DNA of 64,000 nt from Gallalistipes aquisgranensis. Lineage in GTDB: Bacteria; Bacteroidota; Bacteroidia; Bacteroidales; Rikenellaceae. Position numbers and translations under genes: made by a program. Position 1 is the first letter of the stretch; the number at the start of each line of letters is the position of its first letter. A model generated the notes under the pieces. The model did not search any database. It was not told the origin of the DNA and worked only from the letters and a program-made list of their open reading frames with translations. This document shows, one piece after another, positions 7,912 through 16,937 of this stretch. The stretch covers positions 2,108,001 to 2,172,000 of the forward strand of contig NZ_JADCJY010000001.1 in assembly GCF_014982715.1 (NCBI RefSeq), read 5' to 3'.

Positions 7912-8073
7912 TGTTCCCGTTACGGGAAACAATCTCAGGAATTTAAAAAACAGTTTTGGCACGGTTTTCGGACATTATTCCGATGTCTTCCGCCTTTACG
8001 ATCAATCGAACGTCAAAACGACAGATCGCGCGCAGCAATACATTGAAAATGAAAGATATATGCCATAAAAAAC

Positions 8074-8096
8074 GTATCCGGCCCCGAACCGGATAC
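8074..8096 (-). terminator. minus-strand terminator
   Basis: The stem GTATCCGG/CCGGATAC with a 7-base loop is followed on the minus strand by six T residues. No minus-strand gene is evident upstream of it, so it may insulate the invertase promoter. Confidence 0.55.
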
Positions 8097-8248
8097 CCCG
8101 CCGTCGGTCGTCGTCAAGGCGGCCATGCGGATGGACACCGTCCGGGAACCCACGCTTATCCTTTCACCGGTAACCGGTTTATGGCACAAAAGGGCTGTAT
8201 ATAGAACGACAAAGACAAATCATATATATCATCATTAATCGAGGTACC

Positions 8249-8392
8249 ATGAATCTGAAAAAGACCAAAGAGGGAGGTTTCATCAACGAACGTTTCGAAA
8301 AACTTTACAGAATGGGAGGATATGCCATGCTGTTCCTGTTGTGTATCGCATTCATCGTTCTGCTCGTCAACTGCTTCACGAATCCGCAATAG
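8249..8392 (+). CDS. 47-residue single-pass membrane protein
   Basis: The frame from ATG at 8249 to TAG at 8392 encodes 47 residues. A charged N-terminus (MNLKKTKEGGFINERFEK) is followed by one hydrophobic helix (YAMLFLLCIAFIVLLV) and a short tail. A strong bidirectional terminator starts 37 bases after the stop, which supports a real transcription unit. The ribosome-binding site (GAGG, 5 bases before ATG) is close and weak. The second 11-base inverted motif (8285-8295) lies inside its codons. Function is unknown; it could be a small membrane peptide or regulator. Confidence 0.5.
   Translation: MNLKKTKEGGFINERFEKLYRMGGYAMLFLLCIAFIVLLVNCFTNPQ
8285..8295 (-). repeat. candidate invertase crossover half-site, right copy
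   Basis: AACGAACGTTT is the inverted partner of 7861-7871. Recombination between the two would flip about 413 bases, including the invertase promoter and the start of the 47-residue gene. Confidence 0.4.
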
Positions 8393-8429
8393 AACGGGGA
8401 ATCCGGTCTTCTTGCGGGTTCCGACATAA

Positions 8430-8466
8430 AATCCCCCCTGCTGCGGTCGCCGTGGCAGGGGGGATT
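8430..8466. terminator. bidirectional terminator between convergent genes
   Basis: A 12-bp stem (8430-8441 with 8455-8466, core CCCCCC/GGGGGG) has A residues before it and T-rich sequence after it. It separates the small plus-strand gene from the minus-strand metalloprotease. Confidence 0.75.
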
Positions 8467-8506
8467 CTTATTTCCGGGAATCACCGGGAATTCCGGACAG
8501 AAAAGG

Positions 8507-11086
8507 TCAGTTTCCCTTCTCGATCTTCTGTTTCATCATGAACAGCAGGCTCTGGTAGTGCGCACGGGTCGTCCGGTCGCCCGTATTCTGCACCTGCTTC
8601 AACAGGGAATAGGTATCCATCATCTTCTTATAGTAGATCGGCTGTTTCGTAGCGGTCGTTTCCGCCAGCGTGTTCAACTCATAGGTAATCCCCTTGTCGG
8701 TCAGCACGACCTGCCCGGGATCGGTCATGAGGCGTTCGGACATCTCGCTCTCTCCGATTCCCGCGAAACCGAAAGGAGAGGCGGGAGCGGGTTTGCCCAG
8801 ACCGTTCTCATCGAGAATCTTCTCCACATAAGCCTGCTGGAAGGTACGGTCGGTCAGCGAAAGGGACTGACGGCGGAGCGTCCGTCTCCATACCCGGTCG
8901 AACAGGTCGTCCATGAACTCGGCGTAGGTATAGGCATTCTTCGGATCGAGCTGCTCGAACAGGATCAGGCTCGAAGAGATATTCGAGAAGAACATCCGGT
9001 AAATCATGATCGACTGGAGGGTCGAAGCGGAGTAGTAGGGACCGGTGAATTTGGTCACCGTCGTATCGAACGCCCAGTCGGGAAGCTCCTCCAGCGTGGT
9101 GAAGATGAAATCGAACGCCTCGCGCTGCTCCTCTTTCGGAGCGAAACGGATCACGGGTCTTCCTCCGTCGTTCCGCACGGGCATGTCGAAGTAGATTCCC
9201 CCCAGCGACACGGAGGCATGCAGCAGGTAGCGCTGCATCTGTATCCACAGCTGCTGGTAAGTGGCCATCATCCGCTCGTAGTCCGGATCGCCCTCTTTCG
9301 TCCATTCGTTCAGGTGCTTCATGATGTACTTGAGGTTCTTCATTCCGTACTCGGACGCCTTCACGGAGTTATCCCCAAGGTCTTCCGCCTTGCAGCAGGG
9401 ATCGTACTCATTGATGAAGGGCTGCGGACCGAACTTGTACATCGGATCGTGGGCCTTCTCCCGTATCCACAAATCGAGCGTATCGCGCTCGGCCTCGGGC
9501 GTGGAAGCGCCGAAAATCGGTTTGTACCCCCATTTGATCGCATAGATGTCGTATACTCCCAGGTCGGGCGGCGTGAGGCGTACGCCCCGCTCCTTGTCGC
9601 CCGGCTGCGCCACGTAATTGTAACGGGCATAGTCCATGATCGAGGGAGTGGTTCCGAACTTCTGCGTGAAGGAGGGCGAACGGAGCGAATCGACGGGATA
9701 GGCGTACGAAGCCCCGAAATTGTGAGCCAGTCCCAGCGTGTGTCCCACCTCGTGGGCGGCGACATAGCGCAGCGAACTGCCCATCAGTTCGTCCGAGAAG
9801 AGAGGAGTACGCACATCGGGATCGACGGCGCCCGTCTGCACGAAACGCCAGTCATGGAGCAGGCGGACGATGTTCGAGTAGAACAGCACGTCGCCCTGGA
9901 TGATTTCGCCCGAACGGGGGTCGATCCACGAGGGCCCCATCGAATTCTGGGTCGGCGTGGTGATCATGCGGTAGCAGGTGTACCGGATGTCGTCCGGATC
10001 GAAATCGGGATCGTCCGTCGGGTAGTCGCGGGCCACGATGGCGTTCTTGAAACCGATCGCCTCGAAAGCCGTCTGCCAGTCCTCGATACCCATTTTGATA
10101 TATTTGCGCCACTTCTCGGGAATGGCCGGATCGACATAATAGACGATCGGCTTGGCGGGCTCCACCAGTTCGCCCCGTTTGTAGCGCTCCAGGTCCTCCG
10201 GCCTGGGCTGAATGTCCCAGCGGTTGATGATCTCGTACTCCTTGATGCCGTCTTCCTTCTCCGTGTAGAGCCTGCGGCGCTCCGAGAAATAGCCCACCCG
10301 CGGATCGTAGTAGCGCGGACGCATCGGCTTTTCGGGCAGCATGACGATATTGCGGGTCATCACCGCGGTGAAAGGCCCGTCGGCATTATACGTAAGCTGA
10401 CTCTTGATGTTGATGTTCTGCGGGAAGGCCTTCACCCCGATGATCGAGGATTTCGACGAGGAGAGCGATCCGCTCAGCGGTTTCTTCCGCATCAGCACAT
10501 CCCAGATATTCGCTCCGCGGAAGGGGCTCAGCTCCTCCACATCGCCCACGAACAGATCGGTCATGTCGACCACATAAGCCGTCGAGTCGGGATTCATCGC
10601 CTCGATCTTGTAGGCATTCCAGATCGGATCGACATAGTTCTTCACGAAGGCCATGTACATGTTCGAGGCGGTGTCGCACTCGGTGGTGGTGTTCTTCATG
10701 TGCATGTACACGTTTTTCTTGTCGGCCGAAAAGGTGATGTGGATCGGACTGCGGGGCATCTGACCGGCGGCGATATCCTTGTTGTTGCTGATGCTGGTCA
10801 CCCGCGAGGCGAGCAGATAATCACGGCCGAGAAGGTCACGGGGAATCTCGAAATAGTATTTGTCCTTCACCACATGGACATCGAACATTCCCTTGTAGGT
10901 CGTGGCATCCTTCAGCAGCTTTTCGTAAGCCTCCTTGCCTTCGTGCTTGGTCGAATCGGTCTTTGCGACCGCCTGTTCTTTCGCCGCCTTCTTCTTTTTC
11001 GCATCGAAGATTCCCGTACGGGCCCCGGCGGAACCCGCCACGCCGATCATCAAAACGACGAGGGCGGCACTGAGTAGTTTACGCAT
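8507..11086 (-). CDS. large exported zinc-dependent metalloprotease (DUF5117/DUF4953 type)
   Basis: This is an 859-residue protein with a signal peptide (MRKLLSAALVVLMIGVAGSAGA). A DUF5118-like N-terminal segment and a DUF5117-like beta domain are followed by a gluzincin/metzincin-type catalytic site HEVGHTLGLAHNF at about residue 443, the full HExxHxxGxxH pattern. The C-terminal third is helical. Family members occur in Bacteroidetes beside SusC/SusD pairs and are thought to act in the envelope. It is the last gene of the SusC-SusD-lipoprotein operon, 33 bases after the lipoprotein gene, suggesting it processes what the importer handles. Confidence 0.88.
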   Translation of the reverse strand: MRKLLSAALVVLMIGVAGSAGARTGIFDAKKKKAAKEQAVAKTDSTKHEGKEAYEKLLKDATTYKGMFDVHVVKDKYYFEIPRDLLGRDYLLASRVTSISNNKDIAAGQMPRSPIHITFSADKKNVYMHMKNTTTECDTASNMYMAFVKNYVDPIWNAYKIEAMNPDSTAYVVDMTDLFVGDVEELSPFRGANIWDVLMRKKPLSGSLSSSKSSIIGVKAFPQNINIKSQLTYNADGPFTAVMTRNIVMLPEKPMRPRYYDPRVGYFSERRRLYTEKEDGIKEYEIINRWDIQPRPEDLERYKRGELVEPAKPIVYYVDPAIPEKWRKYIKMGIEDWQTAFEAIGFKNAIVARDYPTDDPDFDPDDIRYTCYRMITTPTQNSMGPSWIDPRSGEIIQGDVLFYSNIVRLLHDWRFVQTGAVDPDVRTPLFSDELMGSSLRYVAAHEVGHTLGLAHNFGASYAYPVDSLRSPSFTQKFGTTPSIMDYARYNYVAQPGDKERGVRLTPPDLGVYDIYAIKWGYKPIFGASTPEAERDTLDLWIREKAHDPMYKFGPQPFINEYDPCCKAEDLGDNSVKASEYGMKNLKYIMKHLNEWTKEGDPDYERMMATYQQLWIQMQRYLLHASVSLGGIYFDMPVRNDGGRPVIRFAPKEEQREAFDFIFTTLEELPDWAFDTTVTKFTGPYYSASTLQSIMIYRMFFSNISSSLILFEQLDPKNAYTYAEFMDDLFDRVWRRTLRRQSLSLTDRTFQQAYVEKILDENGLGKPAPASPFGFAGIGESEMSERLMTDPGQVVLTDKGITYELNTLAETTATKQPIYYKKMMDTYSLLKQVQNTGDRTTRAHYQSLLFMMKQKIEKGN

Positions 11087-11119
11087 AATATTCTGTAAGG
11101 TTTAAATAGTTTTTCTGTC

Positions 11120-12094
11120 TTACTGAGTGATCAGTCCCAGATCGCAGCCGGCATCCTCGAGCGCCTTTTTCACGATGACGTATTTCTGCTGCACCTTTTC
11201 ATAGGTCCGGCACAACTCCTCGATTTCGGCGTCCGTATGGGAAAAGATGAACTCGACCCACAACGGCAAATCCTCCGAAGGCTGGGGGAACTGAATCTCC
11301 CACCCGTCGTAATAGGGATAATCAGGGTCCTCCGTCACGACGGGCTTCAGATTGACGAACCCTTCCTTATACCAGAAAGAGGCGTCGGGCAGCTCGACAT
11401 AATCGGGATTCGGCACAAATATCGTCTCGAACGTATCCCAGTCTATCTCCATAGTATACTTGCTGCTGCTATTATACCGGCGGTACGCCCCCTCGTCACC
11501 GGATTCGCCTCCGCTCACCGTGTAGAATTCGTCCGGAACGGTGAAAAGCTGTCGTACTCCCCCCATAAAGGAGCTCCAGAACGCGGCATTGACGGAAGCC
11601 CTGTACTGTTTCTCCGTCTCAGCCGGCAGGGCCCCCATATTCTCATCGACGTTCGAAATGATCAGCATCCCCTTGCTCGAATAGGTATCGACATAATCCG
11701 ATCCTCCGTGAGCCCGGTTGATGACGCTCTCCGCCAGAATAAGGGTGAAGGGCATATATTGTTTCTTGAACTCCGTGCTGTACAGGTCGAGGAAATTCCG
11801 TTTGAGGAATTCGACACCGGCCTGCAACACCTCGGGCGTCTGTGCGGGCGGAACGAGCTCCAGCAGGTTCTGATTCGTAAAATTATACTTGTAATCCTCC
11901 TCCGTGGGATTCGTAATCACCACGATTCCGTAATCGCGGTACGTTTCGTGGATGAAGTGCTGCACGGGGTCGTTCGGGTCGTCCTCCAGATTGTATTTCG
12001 ACTCGATCGGAGCGACGTTCAACGCGTCCTCCTTCTCGCACGAACCGAGCAGAAGGGCAAACGCCGCACAAAATAAAATCGCTATTTTTTTCAT
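11120..12094 (-). CDS. SusCD-associated zinc-metallohydrolase-like lipoprotein lacking HExxH
   Basis: This 324-residue lipoprotein has a lipobox (LLLGSC, Cys19). Its layout resembles the 'substrate import-associated zinc metallohydrolase lipoprotein' family that partners SusC/SusD: an N-terminal domain, a central helical domain, and a P-x-EFY-x-(I/V)SG segment after the catalytic helix. At about residues 172-182, where the family normally has HEFAHILHQ, this protein reads WSSFMGGVRQL, so the zinc ligands are gone. The alignment is by eye. It probably binds rather than cleaves. It lies between SusD and the active-looking protease. Confidence 0.65.
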   Translation of the reverse strand: MKKIAILFCAAFALLLGSCEKEDALNVAPIESKYNLEDDPNDPVQHFIHETYRDYGIVVITNPTEEDYKYNFTNQNLLELVPPAQTPEVLQAGVEFLKRNFLDLYSTEFKKQYMPFTLILAESVINRAHGGSDYVDTYSSKGMLIISNVDENMGALPAETEKQYRASVNAAFWSSFMGGVRQLFTVPDEFYTVSGGESGDEGAYRRYNSSSKYTMEIDWDTFETIFVPNPDYVELPDASFWYKEGFVNLKPVVTEDPDYPYYDGWEIQFPQPSEDLPLWVEFIFSHTDAEIEELCRTYEKVQQKYVIVKKALEDAGCDLGLITQ

Positions 12095-12115
12095 GGTTTG
12101 AAATCTCTTGTTTGA

Positions 12116-13585
12116 TTATTTCGGATTGCTGACCGGACGGTTGATGTTTTCGATGACCAGATTCTTATCCAGCTCCGATCTCGGAATGGGCAGCGTGTAG
12201 GAAACGCTCCCCGCCTCCAATACGTACGTCTGGCCCGAAACAGGATTGTTGACATCCGTGTACACATGCTCGATCTTCGGGCATCCCCACCGGCGCAGAT
12301 CGAACCAACGGAACCCTTCGAATGCCAGTTCCATACGGCGCTCGTCCCTCACGCGGGCGATCGTCTCCTCCCGGGAAAGCCCTGCGGGAAGCTCGTAGCC
12401 GGAGGTGAAACGGTTCCGGCGCAGCGCGTTCAGATCGGCGACCGCCCCGGCGGTGTTCCCGCTCTCGGCGTACGCTTCGGCCCGGTTCAGATATGCTTCG
12501 GCCAGCCGGAACACCTGCGGATAAATGTTGTAATCGCTTCCATAGTACTTGAAAGGACATTGATAATTAACGGCCCAACACTCGACCATCGTATAGAAAT
12601 GATCCAGACGCAGGTCCCTGCCGGCGGCCGGACCTTCTTCTTCTCCTTCCGCTTCCTCGCCTTTCTCATAGAGGCCCATCAACTCCGGCGAAGGCATATA
12701 GGCAGCCGTCCAGTTAGAATAATTCTTGATATAGTCATGCAGAGAGAATCCTCCATAGGAGAAGAGCAGTTCGGGATTCTGCCGGTTCAGGAAAGTCTTG
12801 TCCCCCGAAAAGGAGTTCAGGTCGTACAAACCGGCGGACGAGACCATCTCCACGGAATCGGCGTATTTGATCGTATGATCCCAGTTCTTCATGACGAGGG
12901 CGACCCGGGAAGCCATCAGGTAGGAGGTCGCCAGGTTGGGCCGGAAAATGGTCTTCTCGATGCCGGCCTGTTTGAAATGCCGGATGGAAGCCTGAAGGTC
13001 CGATTCGATCTGGCCATAGACCGCCTCCACCGAAGCCCGGGCGAACTGCACGTTCTGAACGGTGGCCTCCAGATTGACGGGCACCCCTTTGGCCGAAGCG
13101 GCCGTCGCTTCGTCGTACGGTTCCCCGTAGAGGTTCACCAGCATGTAATAGGAGAGGGCGCGCAGGAAATAGGCTTCGCCGTACAGATCGTTCTTCTCCG
13201 CGTCGGACCCCTCGGCATCGGGAACCGCGTCGATGATAATATTGGCGATCAACACCTTATGATAATACCGATCCCATGCCTTGTCGTCCTGCTGGGTGTT
13301 CAGCACGTCCAGTTCGGGATTCTGCTGCCACGTATAGTAGCCCCACATCTTCTCCCGCCAGTCATTTACGATCGGACACTGATCGACCACATCGACCACA
13401 TCGTCCGACATCAGTTCGAGATAGGGAGTCAGGTCGGTTCCGTTGGCCAATCCCTCGCCGTAGAGGAACTCCTTGTAATCCTTCACGGACTTGGGGATCA
13501 TCAGGTCCTGCGAACTCTCCTTCATGAACTCGCTGCAGGAGGAGAGCACTCCCAGCAACGCACCGAATAACAATATCTTTTTCAT
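12116..13585 (-). CDS. SusD/RagB-type outer-membrane lipoprotein
   Basis: This 489-residue lipoprotein (lipobox LGVLSSC, Cys16) shows the SusD pattern. The N-terminal region ends in tetratricopeptide-like helices (AYFLRALSYYMLVNLYGEPYD), and the C-terminal region has LAEAYLNRAEAYAESGNTAGAVADLNALRRNRF and RRMELAFEGFRWFDLRRWG. SusD lids deliver ligand to the SusC channel. An acidic insert, EKGEEAEGEEEGPAAG, lies near residue 310. The stop of SusC is 13 bases upstream, so the pair is co-transcribed. Confidence 0.95.
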   Translation of the reverse strand: MKKILLFGALLGVLSSCSEFMKESSQDLMIPKSVKDYKEFLYGEGLANGTDLTPYLELMSDDVVDVVDQCPIVNDWREKMWGYYTWQQNPELDVLNTQQDDKAWDRYYHKVLIANIIIDAVPDAEGSDAEKNDLYGEAYFLRALSYYMLVNLYGEPYDEATAASAKGVPVNLEATVQNVQFARASVEAVYGQIESDLQASIRHFKQAGIEKTIFRPNLATSYLMASRVALVMKNWDHTIKYADSVEMVSSAGLYDLNSFSGDKTFLNRQNPELLFSYGGFSLHDYIKNYSNWTAAYMPSPELMGLYEKGEEAEGEEEGPAAGRDLRLDHFYTMVECWAVNYQCPFKYYGSDYNIYPQVFRLAEAYLNRAEAYAESGNTAGAVADLNALRRNRFTSGYELPAGLSREETIARVRDERRMELAFEGFRWFDLRRWGCPKIEHVYTDVNNPVSGQTYVLEAGSVSYTLPIPRSELDKNLVIENINRPVSNPK

Positions 13586-13598
13586 CTTCTGATTCGTC

Positions 13599-16500
13599 TT
13601 AGAAAGTTATACTCAAACGTAAGGAGTAGCTCCTCTGGGGAGGAACGGTGCGCGAACCCAGTTCGAGCTGTTCGGGATCGCGGCCCTTCAAATCCTTGGA
13701 TTTGATGACGAACACGTTGCCCGCGTCGAAACTGAGGCTCGCCCCCTTCATATATACCTTTTTCAGCAGTTTGGGATCGAAATCGTAACGCAGCGACATG
13801 GATCGGCAGCGCAGGTAGTTGCCCGACACGACCCGCAGGTCGCTCTTGTTGTACATGTCCCACATGTTATTGGCATACCGGTACAGAACCTCGTTGTCCC
13901 TGATCTCCAGAGCCTCCTGGGAGAGCACGGGAATGTTCGTGAAGTTCTCGTCGCCGGGCTTCTGCCAGCGGCCCACGAACTCGCTGGACATGTTCTGCTC
14001 CGGCGTGGGAAGCGCCTGTCCTGCGGATTCGTACAGGTCGTTCAGACGCACTTTGTTGCCGAAGCTGAACGAGAAGAGGCAGTTGAAGGTAAACCGTTTG
14101 TAACGCACGTAGGTGGAGATACCGCCGGTCAGGTCCGGATCGCGCTTGCCGCTGTAAGCGAATACGCGGTCGAAGGCCTCCTGCTGCGAATGTACGAGGG
14201 CTTTGTCTCCGTCCTTCTGCTCCGTTCCGAAGAAGGTGGGGTATCCTTCGCTGTCCAGCTTGTTGAACCGGTAGGAATAGAAGCTGTTCAGCGCCGAACC
14301 GTTGACCACCAGCGATCCGTCCACGAAATCGCTCCACGTGATGGACTGGTCCTCCCCGGCATTCAGCACCTTGTTGTAGTTCTTACCCGTATTGAAGGAG
14401 ATGTGCCATGTCCAGTTCTTGGTCTGGACCGGAACGAACGACACGGCCAGGTCCCAGCCCTTGTTCTCCACGTCGCCCTCGTTGATAGCCACGTAATCGG
14501 CTCCGGTCGAGGGGGCCAGCGTCTTCTGCACGACCTGGTCCTTGCCCTTCTTGTAGTAGTAGTCGAACGAACCGTAAATCCGGTTGTTGAGCAGGGCGAA
14601 ATCAACGGCCAGGTTATACGAATTGGTCTTCTCCCAACGCAGTTTCGTGTTGGGATACTTCGAAAGGGTGGCGATATACTCCTGCGTCATACCGTCCAGC
14701 GACCCGAGCGAGGTGATCAGGTTGGGCGTCTGGTCGGGGTGCACGTTACCCTGGATACCGTACGACCCGCGGATCGAGAGGTCGTTGAACACGCCGAGCA
14801 GCGGTTCGAAGAACTTCTCGTTGGCGATATTCCAACGTCCCGACACCGACCAGATCGGCAGGAAACGTACGCTGGGGTCCTGTCCGAACTTGTTGGAACC
14901 GTCCGTACGGATATTGAAGTTGGCGATGTAACGCCCGTCATAGGAGTAGGTAGCCGTCGCATAGTACGAAAGCACGTTGTCCTTCGTGTCGGTAATCTCG
15001 TCGGGATGGGAGCGCAGCAGTTTGGCATAGGCCGGCCACTGGATCGGGTCGATATCCACGAACTTCTTGCCGCGGTCGGGCAGGTAACCGTACTGGGTGG
15101 TCTTCACTCCGTCGTATTTCGAAGAGCGCACCTCCTGGCCCAGGTTCGCGGAGAGGCTGTGCTTGCCGAAGTTTTTGAACAGGGCCAGACTGTTCCGCCA
15201 CGTATAGGAGTTGTTGGAGGTGTTCCGGTTGATCAACTCGCCGCCATAGGGCAGGGAATAATTGTCTGCATAATCCTTGTCTTCGTCCGGCAGGGGAACG
15301 ATACTTCCGTAAGCCAGTCCCCGCATCTGAGAGATATAGAAACTCTGCTCGTCGGCCCATGTATCCTCCTCGTTCTGGTTGCGTGCGATACCGAGCACGG
15401 TCGAATACTTGATCCAGGGAGCGATATCCCAATCGAGATTGACGTTGAGCGAAAGGTTCGTATTGGTGCTTCCGTATCCGCCGTGCTCCAGCTCATTCAT
15501 GATATTGTACGGAAGTTTGGCGGATTTATGCCCCATGCCCCCCGTATAGAAAGAGAGGCTTCCGTCCGGGTTGTACAGGGGGATGGCCCGGGATGTGTTG
15601 TAGGCATACTCGTACATGTCGATCGAAGTATGCGGACGGTCGGTCTCGGACATCGACCCGGCGAGTTTGAAACCCACCTTGAGGTTTTTCGCCAGCTGGG
15701 TGTTCAGTTTGATCATGGCCGTGTAACGGTCCACGTCCTCGCCGATGGTCACGCTCCTGTCGTTGGCATAACCGCCCGAAAAATAGTAGTCGGTCTTCTC
15801 ATTGCCGCCCGACACGGAAATCGAGTGCTGGTGGCTGAACGCCGTACGGAACAGCTCGCCGTACCAGTCCGTGTTGTTGGTGCGCAGCGTGTTGACCTGC
15901 GACAGGAATTCGGGGTAGTCGATCTCCCGGTTCCACAGCCTCTGGAGCGCTCCCTCGTATCCCACGTCCATGGCCGTCGAGGTCGAAAACTGCAGGCCTC
16001 GGTTCTGCATTTCGATGGACATGTCGATCCGGTCGGCCGAGTTCATGCGGAACATCTTGTCGTAGGTCGGAGGCGAAGTGACCGTCAGCGTAGCGGTATA
16101 GTTCACCTGCGGCGCTCCTTTGGTTCCCTTCTTGGTCGTCACCACGATCACGCCGTTGGCGGCCTTCACTCCGTAGATGGCCGTCGCCGAAGCGTCTTTC
16201 AGAATATCGACCCGCTCGATGTCTTCGGGGTTGACCGACCCGATGGCATTGCCGATCAGATTCACATAGTCGGGGCTGTTGAGCTCCTCGGCCGAAATGT
16301 TCACGGGCTCTTCCAAGATGATCCCGTCGAGCACCCACACCGGTTCGCGGTTACCCGTGATGGAGCTCTGGCCCCGGATACGTATCTTGGGCGCCGCACC
16401 CGGCGTAGAGGTCAGACCCGACACGGCCACGCCCGGCAACCGTCCGACCAGCATCCGGTCGAGCGACATCTGGGCGCCGCCCACCAGATCGGCCCCCTTG

Positions 16501-16937
16501 ATCGAAACGATGGAGCTGGACAGCTCGCGCTTGTCGATCTTCTGGTATCCCGTCACCACCACCTCGTCGACACTCTCGGCAGCCTCCTCCATCTTCACGA
16601 CGACCGGAGTGTTATTCCGGTAGGGAATCTCCTGTTTCTTCATGCCCAGCATGGAGTAGACGAGCACCACGTTCTTGCGGTCGAACAACTCGAGCTCATA
16701 CTTGCCTTTCGCATCGGTCGCCGTACCGATACTGGTACCCTTGATCACCACGGCCACGCCTGCGATAGGCTTCCCGCTCTGATCGACCACCGTACCTTTG
16801 GCCACCGCCGGAGCTTTGCCCTGGGCAAAACCGGACAGACTCATCGCCGTCAGGGAGAGTATCCCCGCCAGCATGACGCACCACGCCAGATGCCGGCACA
16901 AAAACGACCTGAGTCCCACACACTGTTTCTTCATCAT
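13599..16937 (-). CDS. SusC/RagA-type TonB-linked outer-membrane transporter
   Basis: This 1,112-residue protein has a signal peptide, a carboxypeptidase-regulatory-like domain (KGTVVDQSGKPIAGVAVVIKG), the TonB box and plug with EVVVTGYQ, RIRGQSSITG and DILKDASATAIYGVKAANGVI, and a long beta-barrel ending in a terminal aromatic residue (LSITF). No STN domain is present, so it is unlikely to signal to an anti-sigma factor. It leads an operon with SusD and two peptidase-like proteins. By analogy with RagAB-type systems, peptides are a plausible cargo. Confidence 0.95.
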   Translation of the reverse strand: MMKKQCVGLRSFLCRHLAWCVMLAGILSLTAMSLSGFAQGKAPAVAKGTVVDQSGKPIAGVAVVIKGTSIGTATDAKGKYELELFDRKNVVLVYSMLGMKKQEIPYRNNTPVVVKMEEAAESVDEVVVTGYQKIDKRELSSSIVSIKGADLVGGAQMSLDRMLVGRLPGVAVSGLTSTPGAAPKIRIRGQSSITGNREPVWVLDGIILEEPVNISAEELNSPDYVNLIGNAIGSVNPEDIERVDILKDASATAIYGVKAANGVIVVTTKKGTKGAPQVNYTATLTVTSPPTYDKMFRMNSADRIDMSIEMQNRGLQFSTSTAMDVGYEGALQRLWNREIDYPEFLSQVNTLRTNNTDWYGELFRTAFSHQHSISVSGGNEKTDYYFSGGYANDRSVTIGEDVDRYTAMIKLNTQLAKNLKVGFKLAGSMSETDRPHTSIDMYEYAYNTSRAIPLYNPDGSLSFYTGGMGHKSAKLPYNIMNELEHGGYGSTNTNLSLNVNLDWDIAPWIKYSTVLGIARNQNEEDTWADEQSFYISQMRGLAYGSIVPLPDEDKDYADNYSLPYGGELINRNTSNNSYTWRNSLALFKNFGKHSLSANLGQEVRSSKYDGVKTTQYGYLPDRGKKFVDIDPIQWPAYAKLLRSHPDEITDTKDNVLSYYATATYSYDGRYIANFNIRTDGSNKFGQDPSVRFLPIWSVSGRWNIANEKFFEPLLGVFNDLSIRGSYGIQGNVHPDQTPNLITSLGSLDGMTQEYIATLSKYPNTKLRWEKTNSYNLAVDFALLNNRIYGSFDYYYKKGKDQVVQKTLAPSTGADYVAINEGDVENKGWDLAVSFVPVQTKNWTWHISFNTGKNYNKVLNAGEDQSITWSDFVDGSLVVNGSALNSFYSYRFNKLDSEGYPTFFGTEQKDGDKALVHSQQEAFDRVFAYSGKRDPDLTGGISTYVRYKRFTFNCLFSFSFGNKVRLNDLYESAGQALPTPEQNMSSEFVGRWQKPGDENFTNIPVLSQEALEIRDNEVLYRYANNMWDMYNKSDLRVVSGNYLRCRSMSLRYDFDPKLLKKVYMKGASLSFDAGNVFVIKSKDLKGRDPEQLELGSRTVPPQRSYSLRLSITF

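Larger units (their letters stand above)
7748..8248. other. 501-base gene-free region between invertase and small membrane gene
   Basis: I see no convincing gene here. It holds, from left to right, two TGAATATTCA palindromes, a minus-strand terminator, an AAACGTTCGT motif, a consensus minus-strand promoter and a second minus-strand hairpin. Base composition is lower in GC than in the surrounding genes. Confidence 0.7.

Noticed and set aside
7956-8204. An 82-codon frame between the invertase and the small membrane gene
   Set aside because: It crosses a terminator hairpin and shows no protein-like pattern.
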